From contig JABMLP010000011.1 in NCBI GenBank assembly GCA_013176395.1, positions 1,054,001-1,118,000 on the forward strand: a stretch of DNA of 64,000 bases. The letters run 5' to 3'. The position numbers and the translations under genes are program-made. Of the stretch, positions 12,427 through 24,137 are shown in pieces. Below the pieces are notes generated by a model. That model was not told the DNA's origin. It ran no database searches and saw nothing but the letters and a program-made list of their open reading frames with translations. The stretch comes from Venturia oleaginea. Its lineage: Eukaryota; Ascomycota; Dothideomycetes; Venturiales; Venturiaceae. Position 1 is the first letter of the stretch. Each line of letters begins with the position of its first letter.

Positions 12427-12652
12427 CTAGTACTTGAGGATGATGTACCTGGTTGAATGTTAGACGTTGCTGGCAAGTGTGTGAGTAGGCAAGTACTTAC
12501 AGAGCGTGGATGATTCCAGGAATGTAACCGAGAATGGTCAACAGGATGTTGATGAGGAAGTCGGCATTGCAACCGCGTTCCAAGAAAACACCGACTGGGG
12601 GGATGAAGATGGCGAAGATGATTTTGATGATGTCTGATCCGGTGAAGGCCAT
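12427..12652 (-). CDS. PMP3: Plasma-membrane proteolipid 3 (PMP3/UPF0057 family)
   Basis: Small gene of two exons: 12501-12652 and 12427-12448, with a 52-nt GTAAGT...CAG intron (12449-12500, branch CTAAC). The product is 57 residues, normal for PMP3 (50-60). It has two membrane segments joined by the signature PPVGVFLERGC, the second ending ILGYIPGIIHALYIILKY. The last eight residues come from the tiny second exon, so a single-frame scan misses the true C-terminus. The start at MAFTGSD is chosen because the longer upstream frame adds a low-complexity leader not seen in the family. PMP3 proteins sit in the plasma membrane and influence membrane potential and cation tolerance; expression is often stress-induced. 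Confidence 0.93.
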
Positions 12653-13417
12653 TGTGAAGGTTGATTTGAGGTTGGTGGACGAGTTGTTTGTTTGTATTGG
12701 GGGTTCTGAAGAATGTACTGGAGCGGTTGTTGTAGGTGTTGGTAGCGGAAGAGGGACGAGTGGAAGCGATGGCTTTAAAAGGTACAAACAGGTCCCGCTA
12801 CGTCATTGCCTGGTGAAGAACCAGCCACTCTTGTTACGAGGCCAGTCACGTCTTTCCTTGGAAACAAACAACAAAGCTTCCCGTCCGGAGCACGAATGAT
12901 TCATGCTGTCATGTTGGCGTGTGCTCCATACAAATCTCCTGGGCTTTTAGAAACGCCCAGCCTTGTGGCTATGCAGAGAACCGGCATTACCCTATTGGCG
13001 GAGGCGCGCGAACCTTAATAATTCAGGACTCGTGGTTCTGTGGCGCGAGCTTGCCACATACGTAGGTCCTGGTCGCATATCATTCAGCTTCTCTTCATTC
13101 TTTTGTTTTGCAGTCGCTATCAAGAGTTCGTGGGAGCGACTGTTCTTTTTCACTTGAGAAGCTGTAGCTGATCCACCACGATGCGCTCCATCCGCAACAA
13201 AAATCGACTAATCTAGGAACACGCCGGGGTCCGCGCCAGATGATGCAATATAATCTGCGCAGCGGACGCGACGAGATACGGGCTAAGTACTTCGTGCTGG
13301 CTCAACCAACATCAACCTTCAATCAACTGTCAACTTGAAGCATCTTCTTTGTCTCTAACGTTTCATTACTACCGCACTTTTAGGACCCTCTTACCACGAA
13401 TTTCGGAAATCGTCGCA
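12653..13417. other. Divergent promoter between PMP3 and OHCU decarboxylase
   Basis: About 765 bases separate the divergently transcribed PMP3 and OHCU decarboxylase genes. The region is expected to hold both promoters. I see no further gene. A possible longer start for OHCU decarboxylase lies at 13349. Confidence 0.5.
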
Positions 13418-14050
13418 ATGTCCGCACCAACCAGCCTCCCACCAGCAACAGACCTGTCCTCCCTCCCCGATACCGACCGCGCAAAAGTCCTGGACCTCCT
13501 CTTCGAACACTCCCCAACATTCCAGTCCATCTTCCTCCCCCTCACCGGATTTCAAAAATTCTTCAACTATGAAGATTTAGTTGCCGCTGTAGGCGCCAAA
13601 CTATTGTCCCTCGCCGAATCATCTAAACCAGAGGATTTGAAAGAGTTACAGGGTGTACTGTCTGCTCACCCGCGATTGGGTGAGAAGAAAGTGGACAGTG
13701 CTCTGAGTAGAATGGAGCAAGCTGCCATGTTGAAGGCTTCTGGGGGAGACGCAGAAGATGAGGCCAAGGTCAAAGAAGCGGAGACGCTCAGAGAATTGAA
13801 TGTGGAGTATGAAAAGGCATTTCCCGGCTTGAGATACGTTGTTTTTGTCAATGGGAGACCACGGACTGTCATTTTCGAGAATATGAGGAGTAGAATTGCC
13901 CGAGGAGATGTTGTTGAGGAGAGAAGAGAGGCAATCAAGGTACGCCTGCGCAGGGAAAACGCAGGGAAAACGCATGGCAAGGATATCTCACTAACCGTAA
14001 GATAGGCCATGTGCGATATTGCCCTCGACCGAGTAGCAAAGTTACAGTGA
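13418..14050 (+). CDS. OHCU decarboxylase domain protein (uric acid catabolism)
   Basis: Two exons, 13418-13939 and 14006-14050, with a 66-nt intron (branch CTAAC, acceptor GATAG). The mature frame ends AMCDIALDRVAKLQ, as expected for the helical C-terminus of OHCU decarboxylases. The product is 188 residues. The core shows FQKFFNYEDL, the catalytic-His region SAHPRLGEKKVDS, and LNVEYEKAFPGLRYVVFVNGR. The enzyme converts 2-oxo-4-hydroxy-4-carboxy-5-ureidoimidazoline to S-allantoin, the last step of urate oxidation. The Met at 13418 is chosen. An in-frame Met at 13349 would add a 23-residue basic leader that could be a mitochondrial-type presequence, so that start remains possible. Purine catabolism genes are usually under nitrogen control; no specific site was identified here. 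Confidence 0.88.
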
Positions 14051-15602
14051 GCGCTAGAATCAACTTCTTGCATCGCAACCTTAGGTTAATCGAAGAACTG
14101 CCAGACAATCAAACGCCAAGTTGTAGATCGAATCGATCTTGCTAGGAAGGTATTTGTAGCCTTCATGTCGCCTCGCAACCCAACCAAGCAGGCGGGACGG
14201 TATCTGTTAACCATCCTATCAATCAAAACAAACGAAATCTCGACGTGTCCTCGTTAACTCATTTTCCCATGGTGTTAACTCGTGACCTTGTCAATATAGT
14301 CACGTGTTTATTATCAAAAAGTGTTCGTTACTATCCCTGCTAACTTATGGTTACGAACGAGTTTTTTCAAGGTCCATCTTGGTCTTTCATAATTTCAAGA
14401 AGCAGAGCTGAATCGATTGAGTGATGCGATGTCATTGGATTCGTAGTCACATAGAATAAACACAATCGTTAAAATTTTTACAGCCATCCGATGAAGTGAC
14501 ACCTGGATCGTTGGCGATCGATTGCCGTAATCAGAACTATTCTCGTGTGAAGGGGCGCGGACGCGGAGATCTTGAGACGCGAGGTGCGGTCGTTCGTGCG
14601 TGAGCTGGGAGTAATGCGTAAACTGCAGAGATGGGCTCACTTTATTTCCATTGTCTTAGCTGTTTGGACGACGGAGAGTCTTGGTGTGTTGAACGAGTTT
14701 GAAGTGGTGGAGATGAATGAGAGATGGGATTATAGCTATGATATACTTCGAAGTTGCTTTCCTTTTGTCAGAAGGTCGAGTTCTTGTCTTTAAATGAGAT
14801 TGCTTGATTTAGGATCGATGGTGGTGGGTTTCTGGCGATGGATTTTGGAAAGATTTGACAGGTATTTACATAGTATTCTAGGTATCTCATCCAGTCCAGT
14901 ACCGGGGCACTTGTTCTCGTTGTACTAGTAGTTTGTTAGTGATGTAATTCACCCATGCATTCTGGAATATACCTCTGCAGAAACATGATCGTGAACACCA
15001 AACCCAATGGCTACAATAACTCGTATGTTGAATTCTGAGGTCTTTCAATGCATCCAAATCGATTGCGCATTTTAAATTAATGATATCTACTGTATTGAAA
15101 GCGGGGTTGTGGTGACTAGATTCAGGGGCGACGAGTGCCCAGGGCTGGTACCGGATGGGGTAGATATCGAATTGGAATTTTTGACTGCTTGTAGTTTCTA
15201 GTTTTCAGACGAATGGGTTTGGGATTGAGATGTGGTCAATCGGATGTTTGTGTACGTGCTGAACAGACTGCAATCTCAAGGCGCCAGATATCGATTCCCG
15301 AGTACTTCTCGCAGAGATGGCATGTTCTATCCTTTCCGGATCACTTGTAGAGAGGAAGCGCGCTCGCCTGACATGTTGCGGGTGTGGGATTTCGCCGTCT
15401 GCATTCTTCGGCTGGACATAGCATGAACCGTATTCCATCACAGCAGATCAGATCTTTTGGCTGCTTAAAGATGTCTCTTACCCCTACGTACTATGCTGGC
15501 GAATCATTGAAGAAAGCCAAATAATGCCATGAAGTCGTCTTTTACGCTTCGGCGTCCCCTGGAACCTTCACCTCCTGCTTGCCACGTCTCCTTCAGCTGC
15601 TC
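14051..15602. other. 1.5-kb intergenic region, no gene recognised
   Basis: Lies between the convergent OHCU decarboxylase and FAM32A-like genes. Open frames are short and lack domains or splice-joined continuity. No repeat structure was noticed. Confidence 0.5.
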
Positions 15603-16046
15603 TTAACCAGGTCCAATCCTAGGCATATCATGATGCTCGCTCAACCTCGCCAGCCCTTTGTTAAACTCCTCCACACTCTCTTTGTGCGTCTTCACTCCCT
15701 CCTTCCTCAACCTCTCCATCAGATTCTTCTTCCTCAATTCATCGGCGCGGATCTCAGCCGCCGTCTTGATCGTCGCGTGAATCGGTCGTGATGAGAGAGT
15801 GGTAGTGTGAGACTGCTTGTAGATATTATTTGGCTCGGCTTCGTCGTCTTCGTCGCCTGATTTGGGGGTTTCTTTCGTGGTCGAGGTGAAGGTCTTTGGC
15901 GTTGGTTCGGCGGTGGGAGAGGGTGCTTGAGTGAGTTCTTGTGATGTGCTGGTCGATTTCTGCCTCTTTTTTTTCTTTGACTTGGTTATTGAGCCACCCT
16001 TTATCTTCAGGGCGCCGCCTGAGCCTTTGTAGTCTGAGACGGGCAT
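15603..16046 (-). CDS. FAM32A family protein (DUF1754)
   Basis: Protein of 147 residues, start chosen at MPVSDYKGSGGALKIKGG. This fits the family's N-terminal GxLKLKG motif followed by a Lys-rich run (KSKKKKRQK). The upstream frame extends 23 residues further to an earlier Met and is less likely. The C-terminal signature is clear: AAEIRADELRKKNLMERLRKEGVKTHKESVEEFNKGLARLSEHHDMPRIGPG, comparable to the RxxERILK...KTHKQRVEDFNRHLxxLTEHYDIPKV block of animal FAM32A. Animal FAM32A is a late splicing factor found in the catalytically activated spliceosome; a nuclear role here is inferred. It is transcribed divergently from LYS9 across about 400 bases. Confidence 0.85.
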   Translation of the reverse strand: MPVSDYKGSGGALKIKGGSITKSKKKKRQKSTSTSQELTQAPSPTAEPTPKTFTSTTKETPKSGDEDDEAEPNNIYKQSHTTTLSSRPIHATIKTAAEIRADELRKKNLMERLRKEGVKTHKESVEEFNKGLARLSEHHDMPRIGPG

Positions 16047-16450
16047 TTTGGCGGTGGTAATGCTGGATGCGACAGTAGAGAGTGAGGTGTCGATTGGTAG
16101 GGCTGAGGCATTCACATTATCGATAGTGCTCGGCCGATGATCGGAGAAGGTGTAGTCGAAGTTTAATATTGGAGTCAGAAACCGTCACCACAAACACTGC
16201 GAGCAAAAGTGGTTAGATCAAGATAAATAGGTATGTGTGGTGTCTCCTTCTATCACCTATGTCGGCCGGGTAGCTGAAATCAATATTCGTCCGTTATAAG
16301 AGACGGATCTTTCGTACTGTTTATTATCTTCCAACATTCCTCACAACACTATCTTCCAATTGCTCGTTCAACATCTTCTTTCGTCTTTCAAATTCATCTA
16401 ACCAACTCAGCACATTCACTTGAACCAACAAATCCTAGATATCACCCATC
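16047..16450. promoter_or_regulatory. Shared divergent promoter FAM32A-like / LYS9, with a TGACTC core
   Basis: The 404 bases between divergent starts must hold both promoters. A TGACTC hexamer (minus strand, 16172-16177) is the core of the Gcn4/CPC1 general amino-acid-control element, which is known to regulate lysine genes in fungi. Near LYS9 the sequence is pyrimidine-rich, as in many fungal promoters. A six-base match is weak evidence alone. Confidence 0.35.
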
Positions 16451-17877
16451 ATGGACTCAATGATTCTCGGACGTGGCAGAAATGCTCTCCTACTAGGCTC
16501 TGGTTTCGTCGCCACTCCAACTGTCGATGTCCTCTCCAAGGCCAATGTCTCCGTCACCGTTGCATGCCGAACTCTTGAGAAGGCCAAGAAACTCGCTGGT
16601 AACTTCAAGAACGCCAATGCCATTTCACTCGATGTCACGGACACAGCTGCCCTTGAGGCAGAGGTCGCCAAATACGATGTCACCATCTCCCTCATCCCAT
16701 ACACTTACCACGCAGCCGTCATCAAGGCCTGTATCAAGGCGAAGAAGCACGTTGTCACCACTTCCTATGTCTCCCCAGCAATGATGGAATTGGACGCTGC
16801 AGCCAAGGAAGCAGGAATCACCGTCATGAACGAGATCGGTCTTGACCCCGGTCTTGATCATCTCTATGCCATCAAGACTATTGATGAAGTCCACAAGGCC
16901 GGTGGAAAAATCACCAGCTTTTTGTCGTACTGTGGTGGTCTTCCAGCTGCCGAGTGCTCCGATAACCCTCTCGGTTACAAGTTCTCCTGGTCCAGCAGGG
17001 GTGTGTTGTTGGCGTTGAAGAACTCTGCTTCATACTTCAAGGATGGAAAGCGAGTGAACGTTTCGAGTGCCGATTTGATGGCTACTGCCAAGCCATACCA
17101 CACTGGCTTCCAGGGCTATAACTTCGTCGCCTACCCTAACCGCGACAGCACGCCATGTATGTATTATCAAAACCTTCTCCATACGTGATTTGTTCGGCTA
17201 ACATCGTGCTAGACCGCGAACGCTACAGCATCCCAGAATGCAACACCATCATCCGAGGCACCCTCCGCTACGCTGGTTTCCCAGAATTCGTCAAAGCCCT
17301 CGTCGACATTGGCTACCTCTCTGACGCGGAAGAAGACTTCCTCAAGCCTGACGCACCAGCAACAACCTGGAAAGAAATTACCGCTAAAATTCTCGGATCC
17401 AAATCTAACGCCACCGAAGACCTCGAATGGGCCATCAGCTCCAAGACCTCCTTCGCCTCCACCGAGGAGAAATCACGTATCTTGGAGGGAATGAACTGGA
17501 TCGGTCTCTTCAGCTCTGACTTGGTCGCCGGAAAGGGCAATCCACTTGACACCCTTTGCGCCGTCTTGGAGAAGAAGATGGAGTTCGGACCTGGTGAGCG
17601 GGATTTGGTTATGCTTCAGCACCGATTCGAGATTGAGAATGCCGGTGGTGCCAAGGAGACTCGTACTTCCACCCTTTGTGATAACGGTGATCCAAAGGGA
17701 TACAGTGCTATGGCTAAGTTGGTGGGTATCCCTTGTGGTGTTGCTGTATTGCAGGTTCTTGATGGAAAGATCAGTGAGAAGGGAATTTTGGCGCCAATGG
17801 ATCCTAAGATCAATGACCCTATCATGGCTGAGCTTAAGGAGAAGTACGGTATCTTCTTGACCGAAAAGACGTCGTAG
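16451..17877 (+). CDS. LYS9: Saccharopine dehydrogenase (NADP+, L-glutamate-forming)
   Basis: Two exons (16451-17156, 17213-17877) with a 56-nt intron (17157-17212, GTATGT, branch CTAAC, acceptor CTAG). The spliced product is 456 residues, close to yeast Lys9 (446). The N-terminal Rossmann motif is ALLLGSGFVATP. Family blocks follow: HVVTTSYVSPAMMELD, NEIGLDPGLDHLYA, SYCGGLPAAE.SDNPLGYKFSWS, RGTLRYAGFPEF and PCGVAVLQVLDGKI.EKGILAP. It catalyses the penultimate step of the fungal alpha-aminoadipate lysine pathway, reductively joining glutamate to aminoadipate semialdehyde to give saccharopine. The start is supported by the Rossmann strand falling about nine residues in. A possible CPC1 site lies in the divergent promoter. 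No anomalies were seen. Confidence 0.95.
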
Positions 17878-19501
17878 ATATCTTCTACTTGTTCTTCAAG
17901 ACAGAATATGCGTGATGAGGGTGGCTAGGTCATGAAAATGTTTATGGATTCACGTCTTGCCGAATGATACATGTAGATAGATTAACATGCCAGAAAAGCA
18001 TCTCGTCATTTTGATTATCCCCTGATGTTCGCGTTACTCACCTTTTTCCCGCGTCTCTCAACCAAGAAGATATTAAGCTTAGAGGAAGCCATGGGTATGA
18101 TCAAGGACTTCAGCTTTAGTTAAGCCAAGTCAACTAAAATTGCTTGGTATGCTAGTTTTGACTAACTAGAAATTACGAACGCCTCTAGTAATCTTACTAT
18201 TGGCGGCTGGGCTGATTGCAATGCAATTTTAGCCTAACAGAAGGGAGTGACTCGTGGGATGAGGAGCCCTCAGGGCGTTCGTCTATCAGTCGATTGGAGG
18301 CTCCAGCCAATTGATTGACACGATCGAGTGACCATCATGAATTGATAGATTGGTGGATTGCAAGGCTATAAACTAATTTAGTAATTGTAACTAGTCAATA
18401 GAATGCCAAGACTACCGATGTCCGGTCGAATTAAAATCAGGAGGCGTAGGAGAAGCTTACCGAGTTAAGAATACCTATACTATATATATAACTATCCTGA
18501 TTAGGCCTAGTATCGATCTAGGCTCTAAAGAGCTAAACAACCAATTAGAGAGCCTAAATAACATATTATTAAGCGAAAATCTTCCCGAAACTGACAATCG
18601 ATGCATCCAGAGACCTTGAACTGATTGACTGACCACGGGAAAGAAACGCTTGATTGAACCTGGACGAGACTGAAGAGCTAATCGAAGAAGAGGGATTGAG
18701 TCTATGCCTACAGTGTCAGGTCATAAGTGTGTTGCTAGTCTATGCAAGGTTTGAGCTATCGAGTATTTTAGCTAAAAATCTTGCTTTGCCCACATTTTTA
18801 TACTCCTACTTTTCTTGTACCAAACTCATCCTTTGTCAAGCCTTTTGGCTTCTGAGTTAGAGCCATCAGGATATCGCTTCAGTGAGCCCAAATGCATTAT
18901 TTAGCAGCAATCAATATAGATCAGAATAAAATTTGCTGTAAGAGCATCTAAACATGAACTCCTCGTAACGTCTAGATACCCTGATCAAGCGTAGGAGCCT
19001 TCTCAATAAATGTACCATCATCCACCCGATGGCTCTTCCTATCAAAACCCAAATACCTTGCCACATTCGGCGAGAGCGACCAATATAGCAACAATCCTTG
19101 CTCATCACCAACAATGAACTTAACCGCCCCAACCCGTCGTAGTTCCTCCCCTCCAGAGGTCTTCTTAGCAAGAGTCACTTTCGCCGACACAGCGCCGGGC
19201 TTGGGGTCACAAGACCATACCTTAAATTCTTTGTTGTAAGAACAATGCTCCACCACTTTTCTATTGGTAATGTTGGCAATTACTTCGAGTCGATCACCAA
19301 GTAGAGGCGAACCTGCGTGATTTTTGTATCTAAAAGTACAGGCTATGGCTGATAGCCAAATGCTCCAAATGCAACTGTCAACTCTGATATAATTACAAGG
19401 TGCTCTGATCATATCCATTAGACCAACTTGATTAAGAACGTACCAATTTTGAACATTCCACCCTCACCCCACACGTCTCTCATCTACCGCATCATGTCGG
19501 C
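17878..19501. other. 1.6-kb AT-rich intergenic region
   Basis: After the LYS9 3' end the sequence becomes AT-rich and TpA-rich (for example around 18,120-18,570, with a short TATATATA run). This may be an old repeat degraded by RIP, but no second copy is in the window to compare. Minus-strand frames at 18,911-19,418 have no recognisable domain. Confidence 0.4.
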
Positions 19502-21371
19502 CTATTGTTTGGGATCATGGTTGATTTGATTACGAATCAAGTGCCGAGATGTCGATTGCCAACCATTATCCTTCCTTGTCCCCGATTCCTGCGACATGCC
19601 GCCATTTCCAACCACCAGCGGGCTTCTCCGCCCCTTCTCGGGCACAAGCACTGTTGGTGATATACTAAGCTTCAGACACTCCTTGTATTCGCTGTCCAAC
19701 TCCTCGAATCGTTGCTGAGTCGCCTTAGCCACGTATCTTTGCGATCCACAACAGTCAAAAGCATCGTTGTAGGCCATGTCGCAATGTTCCCTGGCCAACT
19801 TCAAAGCCGAGCGATTGACCCTCACGGGATCCATTCTTCCCGGTTCAAACCTGATGTAGGTCGTCAGAAACTTTCTAATCGTGTGGTCAAGGAATTCCAG
19901 CGCACTGGTGAGCTCGTTCTGTGGCAAGTCATCGCCTCAGTTTGGTCTGTGTTCGAACTGCCCGTCGTGATAGTTTCGACTCTCAAGGGAGTTTAGCCTT
20001 TTCTGCTCCACCTCATCGGCCCAAGACAGTTTTCTGACTTGTCCTGCGGCTCCATAAATCCGGGCATTAATTTGGGTATCTCCCGATTTCCGCGGCGTTG
20101 CAACAGAATCGATGAGGTTGATTCTGCCTCGGAGGCCTGTCGCATTGCCGCTGCTCTGTCTGCAGCAGCCTTTTCAGTGGTTGCGTTCGTATTGTCGGCT
20201 TGCGCATGCATTTCCGCAAAGATCTTTTCAAATTTATCCACTTCCTTCGTCATGGCTAATGCATCCGCGACTGAGTCCATCTTCTCCTTCAAGGATTGGG
20301 TGGCAAGCTCTGTCTAGGTCTTTTTGAGTTCTGATTCTTTCACTTCGTCAAATTGTACCTGGAAAATGAATGCCCATTTCGTGTATTGCCAGTCTCCGAG
20401 CATATTTTTCTGTCCAGGGTTCTGTTCAGACTGCTTCCAGCTCGGCCTCAACATTGTCGCATCAAGTCTCGGACCATGCGTTTCAGCGAATTTCGCCATC
20501 TGATCTTTAGTCACATTGACGTGTAGAGTGCTCGATTTGTCGCGAGCTGAATAGACTTTATCAAGACTAAGAAATAGGTGCAATGGATCACTTGCAAGCT
20601 TGGTAGCCACCTTCTTCAACCCTTCCCCAATCTGAGACACGGCTTCTGCCACGATGCCATCACTGCCTCCACTTCTCGACTGAGAAAAAGACTCTGAAGT
20701 GGTGAAATGCATCTGGTCACGATCAGCTCGAAGCCACAATTGAGAAACGCAGCAAGTTGCTTACCTGACGCTGAGCAAGAGATGCTATCGATCGCACTAT
20801 TGGGGGATGATAAACAATCCATCGGGATCGTTGACTGAAGCTTCGATTCTGTCCGTAATAAAAACAGTCGTTGAGTTGGAGCTTTGCCCATGTTAAATCT
20901 GCAATCATCAGCTCATGAAAACAACGATGACTAATGTTTCTGACTTTGATCTGATGCGTAATCTGGAGTTTTGCCTGCCTTCTCCGGATGTTTTGTTTTC
21001 TGCATAAGATCGAGAATGTGAAAGTTTGACATTCGACCAAATCTTCGATTTGGCTCCAAGTACTCGCTAGCAACAAATATATCCGTATCCCCCAACACTT
21101 TCAATGCTTCTGCTGAGGACCAGGCGACCGGCTTTGTTGTTCCATCAGGAGTCTTCTCGGGAAACTGCCCTTTATCTTTGGAAGATACAGGCGGGATCAT
21201 TTTTGCGTCAATGGCATCTCTTTCATCTTTTTCTGTAAGCAGTCCAAAGAAGCATTGTATTTTATAATATCTCTTGCTGCTGTTCTGGAATTCGATGATG
21301 ACTTAGTCCTCTTTCCTGGGCTCAATCGGGAATGTGACCCATTGGCCGGATGTAGCAATATTCAAAGCCAT
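19502..21371 (-). pseudogene. Broken multi-exon gene of unknown function (block B)
   Basis: A likely start at 21371 (MALNIATSG) opens a frame stopped by TAA at 21303-21305, after which the same frame continues with protein-like sequence to 20931. A 46-nt intron (donor after ASDQ) and a second intron (GTAAGC...CCAG near 20,710-20,760) link it to an exon reading QMHFTTSESFSQS...LGDWQYTKWAFIFQVQ. That exon has an in-frame TAG at 20314-20316 and continues in the same frame for another 100 residues of Ala/Glu-rich helix. A last exon ends at 19502. Both internal stops could derive from Gln codons by C-to-T change, the direction RIP produces. I do not recognise the family. It could be the 3' half of the neighbouring broken gene (block A). 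Confidence 0.5.
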
Positions 21372-21782
21372 GGTGGATGTTAGAATAAGGGCGATCACCA
21401 CATTGTGCACGTGACTGCATGTGACAGCACGTGACGCAGCATATATATTCCTCATTTCTGCCACGTAGATTAAATCAAGCTTGATCATCTTCACTCATTT
21501 TATCAGTGGATAAGATGGAGTCGTGAAGACGAAGGCAGCAGATTTTTTGGAGTAGGAAACAAGCGCCGAACGTGCTGGGACAGACAGCAAGCAACTTCGA
21601 GCGCTGACTACTTTACACATTTTAGGAGTCGGGCATTTAGCTCTAACGCAACCACGAGCATGCCTTAACGAGCTGAATTTTAGCTTTCGCGTGGACGATG
21701 CATACCTCTAGTAGTCTCTAAACTGTTCTCAGCCGCGTACTAGCCCAACTAGGACGTGAACGTGCCAAGCACTAAAAGTAGG

Positions 21783-22885
21783 CTAGCTATGACCATGCGG
21801 AAGCGCACGGAGGTATTGTTCCAACCGATCAAAAGGGTATAGTATCAGCTGTACCACCAGGCCAGAATTACAGACCTCAGTTACACGTGGTAGGTGCAAA
21901 GATTGTCCATCATGCAGACCAAGGCGTTGCATGCAGAGACGAGCTGCTTTTTCAGATCCTCCAATCTCATCTATGCACCTCGAGACTTCCGCCTGTAGTA
22001 CTGAGAGCTGATGAGGTACAGATATCTCATAGCTTTTGGAGAGCGAGCCTCCCGTTAGCATATTGTGCGCATCAAACTTGATCGACCCTTTTTACTCGTA
22101 GGTCACAGTTTCTGTAGTTTTGCTTGTTTCCTTCGTCATCCAGAGCACTTTCACCGTCATTGAGATTATTACTCGTTCGCTCAAACTTTTATCTGCAGCG
22201 GAAGCAGACATGCACGCTACTGCATCTGCGCCCAGAAAAAAAGCCAGAGACGAAAAAATCCCCGTATGTTTGCTTGAACAAGCGTTCACATTTGGCCGGG
22301 CGAGTTTTTCTATAGCTGCGTGAGAAAATGGGGGAAGACCTGTGACGATGATTCTTCCCAGTCTACAAGAACTCCCTTTGGAGGCTTGTACGCCCTAATC
22401 TCATTAGTACACTGTGGTTGACCGGTGGGAGCAACATACATTGCTGTTTTCGATGTTCGATCGATCGTGAGAGCCAGTGACATTGCCACTTGTGAACGGG
22501 ACATCTACCGTTAAACTCAGCGACGCACTGAAGTTCTCGGAGCTACACACAGCCTGCATACTTTGAGATTCGCGGAAGAACGCAGAACCGCTATCGTGAT
22601 CCAGTACAATTTTTGCTGTGATGTTTTTATCATTGAAGTCGAACGGCCAGGCAGGAGTCCATGGACGTTGCACGTCTGGTATACGCTCAGAACGGAAACC
22701 TGAGAGGATCTGAATCGTTGTTTGCTCCATGGAACTGGGAATGGATGTCCCAATGCTGCGAGATTGACAAGTGATAGCCTGGTAGGATCTAATGTGTCCA
22801 TGGCTGTCTGATACGAATTTTTATCGAAAATCTCATGTTCCTTCTTGGTGAAGCTGGATTTGGGGAATTTCTGTTTTGAGACCAT
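21783..22885 (-). pseudogene. Broken gene, possibly SNTX/MACPF-like (block A)
   Basis: Begins plausibly at 22885 (MVSKQKFPKSSF). Protein-like sequence then hops between frames: one frame carries NLAALGHPFPV, the next frame SGFRSERIP and SASLSLTVDVPFTSGNVTGS, then YVAPTGQPQ...VFPHFL, then LAFFLGADAVACMSAS. An in-frame TAA at 22092-22094 precedes a continuing frame that ends at 21783. No GT-AG introns of workable size explain the hops near 22,300 and 22,700, so frameshifts are likely. The A-L-G-x-P-F opening and the later GAD-containing block faintly recall SNTX/MACPF-like proteins that are common in fungi, but this is weak. Nothing here looks functional in its present state. Confidence 0.4.
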
Positions 22886-23334
22886 GGCACTATAGACCTA
22901 GTCGACGGCACGTTCTACCTAATGTTTTAGCAGTCCTCGAGTTGATCCCAGGTATGGCTCTCGAATCTAGTGCCGTAGATTAGATATCTTGAGCCGTAGA
23001 GACGAGTTCATCACAGTTCATTCACAGATGCGGTTTGTTGAAGCGAATTGATGTTGATGAAGGTGCCAGGTGGGAGCAAAGGTGGGTGCCCTTTCACGCT
23101 AGATGTCACGCCTTATGCCTGAACTTCTCAGGCAAGTAACGACTCGGGCATGATCAATGACATCCGCCAGACACATGTATGATTGGGATTCATCGATCAA
23201 TCCATCAGTAATTATCTCGCAGCCTTCTTTCCCCAGTAGAAAGCTTTAATTACGTTGTACCTAGCAACAAGAAGAAGAAGAGCGGAAGGACGGAAGGCGG
23301 ACTCGATTTTTACTAGAGCTAGGTGAACTTACGG

Positions 23335-23600
23335 GCTAAATTCCGCCTCCAATTCATTCCCGTTGACAATAAACTTCTCAGTCGGTAGCATAACAATACT
23401 TATTCTCGCCAATCCGTCAGACTAGCGTTCTTCCACCGATGCATAGTCCCTCGTTGCGCAACCGTCTCCCCAGCTACCAATACTTGACTCTTTCCCAATT
23501 TAAAGATTAACTCAAAACTTCCTACGATTATGGTTGCATAATACATCGATAGTGTCCTATGAACTGTTAGAATTCCCACGGAGGCGTAACAGAATGGCAA
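23335..23600 (-). pseudogene. Cupin-2 domain fragment, frameshifted
   Basis: The minus strand reads SFELIFKLGKSQVLVAGETVAQRGTMHRWKNAS, matching the second half of the cupin barrel (...GD..VQRGTMHAWRN). The frame stops soon after. In the next frame ISIVMLPTEKFIVNGNELEAEF continues what these proteins normally have downstream. The upstream cupin half was not found in an open frame. Fungal relatives are small cupins often found in secondary-metabolite clusters, but no cluster partners are present here. Confidence 0.5.
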
Positions 23601-24137
23601 AAGCGTACTCCTGCTGGTGGACGCGATGAGGGAGGCTGGGCGTGGGCTTGAGCGGGAGAGGATTGCAGGGACGAGGGGTGCACTATGGAGATCTGCAAAG
23701 GCTGAGTTTGTCTTTGGGATTTGCTTGTTTTCGGGAGTTCCGAAGGGCGAGATGAGCTTCAGGGGATGTTTCTATTTTAAGCTAGAATGAGGGTTACAAT
23801 GAGCGTGACTGGAAGCTTGTACCTATGAATTAAGATTTTACAGAACATTCCTCTCGAAAGACTACGCCCTAGAATTTGTTTGTGCAATCTGAGGAGTGAG
23901 TACTAGGGTGGTAGTGAGAAGGGGCAATCACGTGCTTGTCCACATTAGGTAAATTCAAATCTACCCTCATCCACATCTTCCAAGCAAATCGTTTCACCAC
24001 GGTTCATGTCCTGCACAAAGAGCCCGAATATTAGAGGACCTACAGCCAATTCGAGCCACAAATTGGGCAAGCTAGCATGGCTCCTGAGGAATATGAATAG
24101 TATGCGGCTACCTTCAACTTCAGGCGCGTGTCTTATC
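23601..24137. other. Intergenic flank left of the YR retrotransposon
   Basis: No gene is visible. It ends at the left boundary of the tyrosine-recombinase element, with ...GTGTCTTATC as the last flanking bases. Confidence 0.5.

Noticed and set aside
18911..19418. A 148-codon minus-strand frame as a separate gene
   Set aside because: Could be an exon of a gene linked to the broken locus upstream, but no family likeness or clear start and splice sites were found.
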